From Buddleja alternifolia (Eukaryota; Streptophyta; Magnoliopsida; Lamiales; Scrophulariaceae): a stretch of 64,000 bases of DNA. Location of the stretch: positions 2,604,001 through 2,668,000 of the forward strand of contig CM033394.1 of the NCBI GenBank assembly GCA_019426215.1, read 5' to 3'. Position numbers and translations under genes: made by a program. Position 1 is the first letter of the stretch. Each line of letters opens with the position of its first letter. Shown here in pieces: positions 23,236 through 33,980 of the stretch. The notes under the pieces are model-generated. The model did no database searches. It saw only the letters and a program-made list of their open reading frames with translations, and was not told where the DNA came from.

Positions 23236-23944
23236 ATATCAAATGTATAAATTTATATCAATCATGAACGCATATGCATATGAAACTAAAATTAAAGCTT
23301 ATGTTTTGGAAAATAAATTTGCTGGTTCATTTCAATCCAAATAATTTTCATTTATAAAGCTATGTAAAATTTACTTTTATTAATTCTTATAGGAAAATTT
23401 GGAATTAGACTCTTTCTCAAGTTACAAAAATTGTTGAAAAATTATTGTATAAACTTGACGTTAAAAACCAAATGATTTAAATTACGACACATCAATAATA
23501 AAATATATAACATATTAATATAACATTAATTTGGACTCTTTGATATATTCAACACGCACATACAAATTCTTTTAAAAATTGCTCACTTTTTACACAAACT
23601 GTCTCTCTCTGTGTCCAAGTTTTACTTAAAGATTCAAGAACAGCCGGCACTAGAATATCTCTCTGTCTCTCTCTACTCGATATATATATAGCCTAACTTC
23701 TAGATTTCTTCTCTTATTACTTAATTAATTACCCTTCCCACTTATTCTCTCTCTCGAACTCTTCTATTTTGTTTCACGCGCACACACACAAACACACAAA
23801 ATCAGTGTGTGAGGATTGGAGAGTTTGATATTGAAGAGAAAAAAATGGGATTTTGTTGGGCAAAGATATGCAATAATGAACAAAAATAGGGTTTTGTTCT
23901 CTCCATTGTGAAATCGAACAAGATGTGTAATTTTATGATATATA
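23236..23944. other. Interior of the MULE right of the TRIM insertion
   Basis: AT-rich, with pyrimidine-rich CTCTCT segments (23600-23760), short (CA)n and (TA)n tracts and no gene. The sequence continues across the TRIM insertion from about 7656. Confidence 0.55.
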
Positions 23945-24268
23945 TATATACACACACACACATTTATAATATATCTTAACATGTCTTATTTCAAGCAAAA
24001 TTAAAAAAATATGTAAATATATCATAATAAAAAATATGATAAAAGGGTGAAATTCGTTAGCTATTCTTTTTGGGGTGAAAATTATCATAATTTGTGTTTT
24101 TAGGGTGCAAAATGCAATTTTTGATATTTTAATTGATCCCAAAAGTTGCTTGATGACTAAAATTGATTAAAAAGTGATAACTGAAAGATCAAATTTGATG
24201 AGAGATGTAACTGAGGGACCAAAATCGATTTTTTTGTAAAATTGGGGGGCCAAAAATGAAATTTTCCC
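23945..24268 (-). repeat. Right terminal inverted repeat of the MULE
   Basis: Inverted partner of 7312-7625. It ends ATGAAATTTTCCC and is followed by the 9-bp duplication TTTAAATCC. Confidence 0.8.
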
Positions 24269-24277
24269 TTTAAATCC

Positions 24278-25524
24278 TAAACATTCGCTCCTCCTTCCTT
24301 CATATATATACGTACATAAACACACACGCACATATATATATATATATATATATATATGTGCCTCCGTTTATCTCTCTAAAGTCTGCAACATGAATGTATG
24401 GCAGAGAGAGAAAATCGGAGAGAACATTATGAACAAATCAAATTAATGAAAGCAAATAAAAAGAGAGCAAAGTTTGGGGAATTTGTTTCTTTTTTTTTTT
24501 CCTTTGTTCCTCCCTCTTCTTCTCCGGCGGTGTTTTTACCTGCCGGAAAATAAGAGATATTTGCACATTCACTTTTTTTTTTTTTGAATCTTTATCGGTT
24601 TCTTTGCACGTTCAAGGTCCGTCCTTTATGTGTATATATATATCATATATATATATATAATATAAATGTGTAGTTATGATTCGTGCAATTTTGTGAATAT
24701 ATGTTGGTTTTTTAAATTTTGGGTTTTGTTTTAGAGGTAGAAAGAATTGATGAAATTATGCAAGATTTATGGCAGTTTGTGTAGATTATTTTTGTTTGTT
24801 TTAATGTTCTTGATCATGATGATATTATATTTTTTTTTTCTGAGATTTTTCTCTTTGATTGATGGAATAGTCACATTTGTATTTGTGTATATAATTTGTT
24901 TTTACAAGAAGATTTTAAGTGAGAAAATCAAAAGAATGAAGACAATATTTAAGTGGTTCGACAAATAATTCCTACAGTGCAACCAAGTTTTTCGTTGTAA
25001 ATGTGTGCATGTACAATATAAATAAGAGGGACAGTATTTACGTGGTTCGACAAATAATTCCTTTGTTTGCAACCAAGTTTTTCGTTGTAAATGTGTGCAT
25101 GTACGATATAAGTAGAGGGAGGCGCGATTCGGATATCCTTTTTGCAGTACCTGTATTCTATCACACTTTGATTCCAGTTCTTGAACTAATAAACAACATT
25201 TCCTTTTTATTCGACTCCACAACTCTATCATTGAAAAAATCGAATTTCATGATCAATATTTGTTACTTCAAATTGTTCTTTTCTTCTATTTAAATTTCTA
25301 TAAACAAAATAAAGAAGACCACGATTGATGATCTTATATTTTACTAACGTGTCTTATGCATTACTATTGTTTTATTAAATCTCATGTTGTGAGGGATTTC
25401 AATTTTCATGTTTCATGAGTTCTTGCAGTCTTAAGTGATTAAGACAATTTGTGTGTTATTTCCGTTTTACGGACATCTTTCGTTTGATCAATGTTTTTCA
25501 CTTGTTTAGTTGCCTCCAGGAACA
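24278..25524 (+). promoter_or_regulatory. Upstream region and probable 5' leader of the boron transporter
   Basis: No other gene is recognisable. (TA)n and (CA)n microsatellites occur near 24300-24358 and 24640-24662. The stretch 24480-24600 is pyrimidine-rich and looks like a 5' UTR. The sequence just before the start codon, TTGCCTCCAG then GAACA and ATG, looks like a 3' splice site, so a 5'-UTR intron is plausible but unproven. An approximately 90-bp tandem duplication lies inside this region at 24941-25120. The small frames here (for example 24747-24968) lack any family signal. Confidence 0.45.
24941..25120 (+). repeat. Tandem duplication of a 90-bp unit upstream of BOR
   Basis: Units 24941-25030 and 25031-25120 share GTGGTTCGACAAATAATTCC, CAACCAAGTTTTTCGTTG and TAAATGTGTGCATGTAC. 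The unit resembles degenerate sequence in BOR intron 5 and in a channel-gene intron. It is probably derived from an LTR or TRIM element, many of which carry an ACGTGGTTC phrase. Confidence 0.75.
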
Positions 25525-28500
25525 ATGAATTACCTAAGGACTCCATTAAAGGGAGTTAAGGATGATATTAAAGGAAGGCTGAAATGCTATAAAAGTGATT
25601 GGGCTAATGCATGTGGTTCCGGTGCAAGGTGCCCCGTCTTTTTCGCTTTTCGTTCTTATTAAAACGGATAATTATCTAAAATAGTTAACTTGATCTTCGC
25701 TGACCGTTAAAATCGTTTTTAGGATTTTGGCTCCAACTGCATACATTTTCTTCGCCTCTGCTCTCCCTGTTATCGCCTTTGGCGAGCAATTGAGTCGGGA
25801 ATCAGGTCCATCATAACTTTCTAGTTCACATTTTGGCTTTGTGATAGATGAATATATTATTACTAAGGCAGTGTTTACAAATTGAATCACTTCATATAAG
25901 TGCTTCTGGTCGAATATAAGTGCTTTTGGAGTGTTCGATAACGCTTATATGCTTCTAAGTCTCTAAAATAAATCACTTCTCCAGAAGTAGTGCAATTAGT
26001 AAATAGAACAATTGTATCATACTAAACTTTATTTCCTTTTGCAATAGATGGAGCCTTGAGCGTTACTGAAACACTTGCTTCCACGGCTATTTGTGGCGTC
26101 ATCCATTCAATTTTTGGCGGACAACCATTGATGATTTTAGGAGTTGCAGAACCAACCATCATAATGTATGCATACTTGTACACATTTGCCAAGAAGTGGA
26201 TGGGAAAAGAACTCTATCTAGCCTGGGCCGGGTGGTATGTATACAAGACTAATTTCTTATCCCTCGTTTGGATTACTTATTTAGATCTTCCATTTAATCC
26301 CTCTACAAAATTTCCTTTTCGGTTACAGGGTTTGCGTTTGGACAGCCTTGCTGCTATTTCTTCTTGCTATATTCAATGCTTGTACAATCATCACTCGCTT
26401 CACAAGGATAGCAGGGGAACTTTTCGGTATGTTAATCGCCGTTCTCTTCATTCAGGAGGCGATCAAGGTACTGTCTTTTTTTTTTTCCTTTAATTTTTGT
26501 TTTCGTCAATGGAAGAATAGTTATGATTTTTGATATTGATGTTTTGGATCACAGGGCGTGGTGAGTGAATTCCACATTCCACATGGTGAAAATCCCGAAG
26601 AAGAGCAATACCAATTTCAATGGCTATACGCTAACGGATTACTCTCAACTATATTTTGCTTTGGCGTTGTTATGACCTCCCTCAAGAGCAGAGAAGCTAG
26701 GTCATGGCGTTATGGTGTAGGTACGATGTAACGAATCGAACGATAGAAAAATAGTAAAAGTAAAATCAGACACAGAAAAGGAAATGATTTACGTGATTCA
26801 GCGAATAATACTTACTTCCACAGCCGCATTGGGAATCCTTATTGATCTATTAAGGGAGACTAGGTCAACTGTTAAAATGTCCAAAATACCCTCCTAGAAA
26901 ATTTAAATCCACGAGTCAGGGTCCGGTTTATAATATTCACTTTTTATCAGACTCCGCGATCTTATTAGATGAGAGGTTTATTGCATTGATAATTTGAGTG
27001 CGGTCTACAACTTTAACTATATTATCTAATCTTCTTGCCAATTCAAACAGGGTCCGTTCGGAGTTTTATCGCAGACTACGGGGTCCCATTGATGGTTGTC
27101 CTATGGACCGCATTATCTTATATTGTACCAGGCAAAATTCCTTCTGGGGTTCCGAGGAGGCTCTATTGTCCCCTTCCTTGGGAAGCCGAATCAATGTATC
27201 ATTGGACGGTGGTTAAGGTACATGACTGATGTCTCGTTATCTTTCAAGACTTGAACACTGCCTTAGAATATTTTTTAAGTTGCGTTTGGATAGTAGGATT
27301 TGTGAGCTAAGGATTATAAATCCTCCAATACCTACTCTCTAATCCAAATCCTTCAATCCAAACAGAACCTGAGTTTTTCTGTTCTATTGTTACTCAAGAG
27401 ATCTTTACACAGTTTTTTCCGCTTTATGCTCAAATATATGAGTTCTCTCGCATGCGAAACGAGAATGGGACGAGACAATAAAAATTGTTATGGATTTAGA
27501 TGATTTCGTCTCGTGAACTTGCAGGACATGACAAAGGTATCGGTGGGGTATATTTTTGCTGCATTTATACCAGCTGTGATGGTAGCCGGTCTATACTTTT
27601 TTGATCACAGTGTAGCTGCACAGTTGGCTCAACAGAAAGAATTCAATCTGAAAAATCCATCTTCTTACCATTACGATATCCTTGTGCTTGGCGTCACGGT
27701 ATAGGATTTAAGTTGTTCGTTGTGAACTTTTTTACCTTATTTTTTTTTTCATATTTTAATTAAATCCTGCTAAAACCTTGTTACTTTCATGATCTCAGAC
27801 TTTGATTTGTGGATTACTCGGACTTCCTCCTTCGAACGGAGTTCTTCCACAATCCCCTATGCATACTCGGAGTCTTGCAGTCCTTAAGCGACAGGTCGGA
27901 GGCGTACTTTTGCTTTTGCATAGTATTTAATACCCTCTGATTGTTAAATATGAAAGAGAGAAAAAAACAAAACGTGGTTTGTTATTCTGCCTACACCGAC
28001 GGACAAAAACGTCCGAAGGGCTTGGCTTGGCTTGGCTTATATGAAACAATTTATAAGCTCTTTCATTTTATTACAACCTATTTATATAACTAAATCCAAT
28101 CTATTCTTAATAGAATTATATCTATCACAATTGAATCTTATCAAATCGGATTTGATTCCTACAGATGATTCGGAAGAAAATGGTGAAACGTGCTAAGGAG
28201 GGCATGAAACAGAATGCAAGCCACTCAGACATATACGGACAAATGCATGCCGTGTTTGTCGAGATGGATAGTACTCTACCCGTAAGACATCAGTTTTGTC
28301 TCCTCTTCATTTAGATTTGGCATTTTTTGTTTGAAATAAATTAAAAAATATATTTAAATATAACTTTTATGTTGCCACAGCATGCTGTGGAGAAAGAGCT
28401 GGCAAACTTGAAGGAAGCTGTCTTGAAACACGACGATGAAGGAGACATGAATGGCAAATTTGACCCCGAGAAGTATATCGATCTCCACTTGCCTGTTCGA

Positions 28501-29939
28501 GTAAATGAGCAAAGAGTGAGCAATTTTTTGCAATCCGTACTCGTCGGGATCGCCATATGCGCTATGCCCGTGATCAAAATGATACCTACTTCGGTTTTAT
28601 GGGGATATTTCGCTTACATGGCTATTGACAGCCTCCCCGGTAACCAGTTCTGGGAGAGGATCCTTCTCCTTTTTGTTCCACCCGGTCGTCGTTTCAAGTG
28701 AGCCTTTACAACATAAAACTTTTTGAAATTGAATTGAAAAATTCTTGACTTAACTTATACGGGATTTTATTTCGTTTGCAGAGTTATTGAAGAGTTCCAT
28801 GCTTCGTATGTGGAGAAAGTGCCATTCAAATACATCAGCATGTTTACATTGTTCCAAATTGTCTATTTCTTGATGTGCTTCGGGATTACATGGATACCTA
28901 TTGCCGGAATATTATTCCCGTTGCCATTTTTCCTTCTGATATTCATAAGAGAGCATGTTCTTCCCAAGATGTTTCCACCGGAACATCTTCAGGAACTAGA
29001 TGCATCGGAGTACGAAGAAATCGTCGGACATCCGATTAGAGCTAGGAGCATGAGTCTATCTATCAGCGTATGTTATGATTCTCTTCTCCTTCACGATATT
29101 TTAAAAGCAGTTCAGATCATCTGTTCCAATTTGGTATTGCATCTTATATTCAGTATTACAGAACATGTTGTATCAGTTAATACATGATATGTACTTTTAC
29201 ATGGTTCTTTTTGACATTTCGTTTTGACCAAAAAACAGGACGGGGAATCACCCGGTACCGATGGTGACGAAGGCCCTCACGATGTATCTTCGGCTGAAAT
29301 ATTGGACGAGATGGTAACTCATAGAGGTGAACTGAAGCACAGGTCACTGAGCTTCAACAGCCGGTCGAGCTCCAATAGCAGGGGATCGAGCTTCGACGGC
29401 AGGCAAATGCAGGTTAGTAGTAAACTCATAATCGTACAGGATTGACGGCTCTGATGACCTGGTCTAGAGTTCCGAGGACTCATCAGCCGTTTGTATGTGG
29501 ATTTACAGTTAATAGGTGGGCCCCATGCATGGAACCCACATGATGGACCGGTGTGATGTCTCGAAACTCGCGGTCTTTGTGTGGGCCCCATGCACGAGCC
29601 CACATAATTAATAATTGTGATGTCTCGAAACTTGTGACCTCGGATTTGTTGTCAGTCCGTGGGCCTATGCATGGAGCCCATGATCGACCCTGATGTCTCG
29701 GAACTCAGGGTCCTCGTGGGGGGCCCATGCACAAGCCCTGCATAATCGACTGTTGTGATGTCTCGGGACCCACAACAAAAAACGTCCTCGTAATACAACA
29801 ACATCATAAACCAACAAAAAACGTCCTCGTAATACAACAACATCATAAACCGTTATATTCTGCATGACGATGGGAAAGTTAATGAAGTTCATCGTATATG
29901 TTATTCCAGGTTTTCCCAGAAGGTAATGCCGGGATATAA
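25525..29939 (+). CDS. BOR4: BOR4-like boron (borate) efflux transporter, 13 exons, 679 aa
   Basis: Exons read: 25525-25628, 25723-25805, 26048-26234, 26329-26467, 26555-26720, 27051-27217, 27525-27698, 27799-27894, 28165-28281, 28381-28697, 28782-29067, 29239-29412, 29910-29939. All introns are GT..AG and all frames join; the total is 2040 nt with stop. It belongs to the anion-exchanger-like HCO3- transporter family (SLC4-like, plant BOR), polytopic plasma-membrane borate exporters. Family signatures include [64 protein letters not shown] and [11 protein letters not shown]. Wording such as [14 protein letters not shown]-like HRGELK and the C-terminal tail fits the BOR4/BOR5 type (high-boron tolerance, efflux) better than BOR1/BOR2. 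A YGQM (YxxPhi) sorting-type motif lies near residue 396 in the large cytosolic loop. Length is close to BOR4. The start has a neighbouring splice-like site, so a 5'-UTR intron is likely. No breaks were seen. Confidence 0.93.
26721..27050 (+). repeat. BOR intron 5 repeat (ACGTGATTC family)
   Basis: The intron carries TTTACGTGATTCAGCG and downstream phrases (TTTTTATCAGACTCCGC) that resemble, degenerately, sequence upstream of BOR (24941-25260) and in a channel-gene intron (45990-46350). This looks like an old dispersed retroelement fragment. It has no coding content. Confidence 0.45.
27278..27373. mobile_element. Small MITE-like foldback in BOR intron 6
   Basis: TTGCGTTTGGATAGTAGGAT at the left and the inverse AATCCTTCAATCCAAACAGA at the right form imperfect terminal inverted repeats of a roughly 95-bp element. 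Confidence 0.4.
29500..29851 (+). repeat. Minisatellite repeats in BOR intron 12
   Basis: Four loosely spaced degenerate units each contain TGATGTCTCG (about 29555, 29619, 29691, 29757) with CCCATGCA-type sequence between them. They are followed by two perfect tandem copies of a 39-bp unit at 29774-29812 and 29813-29851. All lie in the last intron, which ends at TTATTCCAG before the short final exon. Confidence 0.8.
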
Positions 29940-30507
29940 GAAATAATGTCGCTGTTCCCTTCGAAGCGTTGTCGAGGATATTTTCGCATTTCTTCTGGAT
30001 TAATTACAAGAAAATGCCACTGAGAAAGGGGGGAAAGGAAGAAAAAAAATGAAGGGAAAATCAGCAAGATAGTGTAATGTACTATGAATTTTGAGTGATA
30101 AAGATTAGAATTTTGTTCATATTTGTATATTAGTTTAGGAAATTTAGACAGATGAAAGCAGGTTGAAATGTTTCAATATGATTTTTTTTTTATTTGTATT
30201 TTATTTTCAATTTGTTTTCAATATGAATGATGGTTGAAGTAAATTAAATATTTACCTTAAGGAGAATTTTATTAAAAATCATCACTTTTTACTATGGTTA
30301 TGAAGCAAAAATTCTTGCAGTGGTTTCATTGATCTCTAAAACGATAAATGCGATGCGTTTTTGAATCAATTTTCCAAAAATGAAAATGCGTCTTATGCCC
30401 GATCATGCGGATAATATTTTCATTCCCCCGAAACACATTATTATAGCACAGGAGAATTATTTGCATTTTTATGATTCAGATTTTGGCGATCAAAAAAATA
30501 AAGCATA
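29940..30507 (+). other. 3' flank of the boron transporter
   Basis: Contains the likely 3' UTR (AATTTTGTTCATATTTG and several T-rich tracts near 30060-30230). No further gene. It ends at GCATA (30503-30507), the target duplication of the next retroelement. Confidence 0.5.
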
Positions 30508-30556
30508 TGTTGAATTGTGGTGAAGAAATGACTCATTTCCCTTTGATAATGAAGAA
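30508..30556 (+). repeat. First 49 bp of the Tork-like left LTR
   Basis: Starts TGTTGAATTGTGGTGAAG and matches the start of the right LTR at 40838. It is cut at AAGAA, which is duplicated at 37681-37685. Confidence 0.9.
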
Positions 30557-30861
30557 TGTTATGAAATAAATTCAAATATTATAAAGTTGAGAGAATAAAA
30601 TGAGAGAATGAGAGAATTAAGTAGAGAACTCTTTTATTGATATTCTTGTGTTTGTCTTAACAATACAACTTCATGTCCTATTTATAGGCACAAAATAGTA
30701 GGTACAATTATTTCAAAAGTTGAATACATAATGTAAAAGATGGATTTATAAGTAGTGGAAGAGCAATGATCATCCACTATAACATAAAGAGGAGGAAAAA
30801 TGATTATCCATCATATCATGTAGTGAAGGATACATGGACATCCATATAATTATTCATAACA
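30557..30861 (-). repeat. LTR A of the composite element (complete, 305 bp)
   Basis: On + it begins TGTTATGAAATAAATTC and ends ATTATTCATAACA. A minus-strand TATAAATAGGAC promoter motif lies near 30677-30690. The adjacent internal sequence is the polypurine tract AAGGGGGAGT on minus. Confidence 0.9.
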
Positions 30862-31077
30862 CTCCCCCTTGGATGTCCATCACTTAAGAATATGCCTCGT
30901 TAAAACCTTACTAGGAAAAACCCAATGGGACAAAAACCTAGTGAAGGAAAAAGAGTACATATCAATACGCAATCAGATGTTGCCTCATTAAAAACCTTAG
31001 TAGGAAAACCCAATGGGAAAAACCTTGGTTAAGGGAAAAAGAGTGCAACGCGTATTATCTCCCCCCTCATGACAATA

Positions 31078-32532
31078 TCAGTCAAGATCTTTAAGTCTAC
31101 GTACTCCAATTTTGTAGACTAGTTTTTCAAACGTTGCTGTGGGAAGTGCCTTGGTGAACAAATCAGCAAGATTATCACTGGAACGGATTTGTTGAACATT
31201 AATATCACCATTCTTCTGAAGATCATGAGTGAAAAAGAACTTTGGTGAAATATGTTTTGTTCTATCTCCTTTAATGTACCCTTCTTTCAATTGTGCGATA
31301 CATGCGGAATTATCTTCATATAAGATCGTCGGGATCATTTTTCCAGAAGATAAACCACAAGTCCCTCGAATGTGTTGAATCATGGATCTTAACCAAACAC
31401 ATTCTCGACTTGCCTCATGAATAGCTAAGATTTCTGCATGATTAGATGATGTGGCCGATATAGTTTGTTTCATAGATCGCCATGAAATGGCTGTGCCACC
31501 ACATGTAAATAAATAGCCCGTTTGTGAACGACCATTATGAGGATCAGACATATATCCAGCATCTGCATATCCAACCAATTCGGACTTGGGTACATTGAAA
31601 TAAAACAAACCCATATCGAGTGTTCCTCTAAGGTAGCGGAGTACCTGTTTAACCCCATTCCAATGCCTTCGTGTAGGAGAAGAACTATATCCTGCTAATA
31701 GATTAACATCGAATGTTATATCAGGTCGAGTATGACAAGCAAGATACATTAGTCCACCGATTGCACTTAGATATGGTACTTTAGGACCAAGTAGTTCTTC
31801 ATCACTTTCTTGAGGTCGAAAAGGATCTTTGTTCACATCTAGTGACCTTACGACCATCGGGGTGCTCAATGGATGTGATTTATCCATATAGAATCGTTTT
31901 AGCACCTTTGATATATAAGCGTCTTGATATACAAAAATTCCGTTCTTTAAATATTCAATTTGCAACCCAAGGCAAAATTTTGTTCTTCCAAGATCTTTCA
32001 TCTCAAATTCTTTCTTTAAGAAATTAACAGTTTTTGAAATCTCTTCAGGAGTTCCAACGATATTTAAATCGTCAACATAAACTGTAATTATAACAAACTC
32101 ATTTCCAGATCTTTTCATGAAAATACAAGGACAAATTTGATCATTCTTATATCCTTCCTTCAACAAATATTCACTGAGACCATTATACCACATTCGTCCA
32201 GATTGTTTCAGTCCATACAATGACTTACTTAATTTAATTGAATAATGTTCTCGAGAACTTGATTTATATGCTACAGGCATATTAAATCCTTCAGGGATTT
32301 TCATATATATATCATTATCAAGCGAGCCATACAAATAGGCTGTAACAACATCCATTAGACGCAAATCAAGTTTTTCATGCACTGCCAGACTTATTATATA
32401 ACGAAAAGTAGTTGCATCCACCACAGGAGAATTAGTCTCCTCATAATCTATGCCAGGTCGTTGCGAAAACCCTTGGGCAACAAGACGTGCCTTATATCTT
32501 ACAATTTCATTTTTCTCATTTCGTTTTCGCAT
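31078..32532 (-). pseudogene. Copia RT-RNase H fragment, minus arm of the inverted pair
   Basis: A 484-residue open frame. Reverse transcriptase shows ARLVAQGFSQ, VVTAYLYGSLD and YVDDLNIVG. RNase H includes GYADAGYMSDP and LYEDNSACIAQL. The upstream continuation (32533-33330) holds the integrase-to-RT linker and the end of integrase (FADCHFDES), but with stops such as the TAA just before WVFMRKRN. It is the mirror of 33981-35435, with about two dozen amino-acid differences in 484 by eye. No complete polyprotein is encoded. Confidence 0.85.
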
Positions 32533-33330
32533 AAATACCCATTAGTATCCTACTGGCTTTACATCTTCAGGTGTACGGACTACAGGTCCAAAACTTTTAC
32601 ATCTTCAGGTGTACGGACTACAGGTCCAAAAACTTTTCGTTGGTTCAAGCGAGTTTAACTCTGCCCTCATTGCGTCTTTCCATTTTGGCCAATCATTTCT
32701 TTGTCGACATTCATTAACAGACTTTGGTTCTTGATCCTCATTATCATTCATCATATTTAGCGCTACATTATATGCAAATTTATCATCAACGTTGACTTCA
32801 TTTCAATTCCATCGTTTCCCGTTCATAACATAATCGATTGAGATCTCATTATTTTCACAATTTTCAGGTACCTGAGGTTCTTCTAGAACCGAAATAGTAG
32901 TTATGACTGGGGACTCTTCTGGAGTTATTTTATCCTCGATTAGACCATCTTGATTCTTAGCTCCTTTTCTTTTTCGAGGATGACTATCTTTGGAACCGAT
33001 AGGTCTACCACGCTTCAGGCGTGCAGTAGACTCATTACTTTGACCTTCAGGGACAACAATTCTTACTGGAGCATTAACAGCTGGTACACGTGACTTAGTC
33101 ACTTTTTTTTTAGGTCAGTAAATGCGTCTGGCAGTTGGTTAGCTAAACCTTGCAAGTGAATTATCTTTTGAACTTCCAGTTCACTTTGTTTTGTTCGAGG
33201 ATCAAGATGAGATAAAGATAATTCATTCCAACTAATTTTCTTTTCCAGCTGCTTATTTTCTCCCCCTAATGTTGAGAAATCTGATTCATCAAAATGACAA
33301 TCAGCAAATCGAGTCGTAAATAAATCAGCA
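32533..33330 (-). pseudogene. Upstream pol remnant (integrase end and linker), minus arm
   Basis: Contains a linker frame at 33102-32803 (MTKSRVPAVNAPVRI to YVMNGKRWN), the end of integrase at about 33117-33330, and two tandem copies of a 39-bp in-frame unit (about 32563-32637). It is broken by stops. The inversion breakpoint with the plus arm lies near 33328-33345 at the near-palindrome GTGACTTAGTCAC. Confidence 0.7.
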
Positions 33331-33980
33331 AAGTGACTAAGTCACATGTACCAGCTGTTAATGCTCCAGTAAGAATTGTTGTCCCTGAAGGTCAAAGTAA
33401 TGAGTCTACTGCACGCCTGAAGCGTGGTAGACCTATCGGTTCCAAAGATAGTCATCCTCGAAAAAGAAAAGGGGCTAAGAATTAAGATGGTCTAATCGAG
33501 GATAAAATAACTCCAGAAGAGTCCCCAGTCATAACTAATATTTCGGTTCCAGAAGAACCTCAGGTACCTGAAAATTGTGAAAATAATGAGATCTCAATCG
33601 ATTATGTTATGAACGGGAAACGATGGAATCGAAATGAAGTCAACGTTGATGATAAATTTGCATATAATGTAGCGTTAAATATGATGAATGATAATGAGGA
33701 TCAAGAACCAAAGTCTGTTAATGAATGTCGACAAATAAATGATTGGCCAAAATGGAAAGACGCAATGAGGGCAGAGTTAAACTCGCTTAAATCAACGAAA
33801 AGTTTTTGGACCTGTAGTCCGTACACCTGAAAATGTAAAAGTTTTTGGACCTGTAGTCCGTACACCTGAAGATGTAAAAGTTTTTGGATCTGTAGTCCGT
33901 ACACCTGAAGATGTAAAAGTTTTGGACCTGTAGTCCGTACACCTGAAGATGTAAAGCCAGTAGGATACAAATGGGTATTT
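33330..33980 (+). pseudogene. Linker remnant of pol, plus arm, with 39-bp tandem amplification
   Basis: Mirror of 32803-33110. A TAA interrupts it near 33484. At about 33802-33955 four tandem copies of a 39-bp unit (encoding VFGPVVRTPEDVK) occur where the minus arm has two. One unit is a base short and shifts the frame. Confidence 0.8.

Larger units (their letters stand above)
7312..24268. mobile_element. Non-autonomous Mutator-like (MULE) element, host of nested insertions
   Basis: The ends are long inverted repeats: left 7312 to about 7625, right about 23945 to 24268, both starting with GGAAAATTTCATTTTTGG after the first base. The flanking sequence TTTAAATCC occurs at 7303-7311 and again at 24269-24277, a 9-bp target duplication, which is the size made by Mutator-family transposases. 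No transposase frame is present. The element was about 1.4 kb before a TRIM element (7657-23235) landed close to its left inverted repeat. It lies about 1.3 kb upstream of the boron transporter start codon. Confidence 0.8.

Noticed and set aside
24747..24968. Hydrophobic 73-codon frame upstream of BOR
   Set aside because: AT-rich T-run translation with many Phe/Leu/Ile residues, no neighbouring exons or family similarity; lies in the probable BOR leader.
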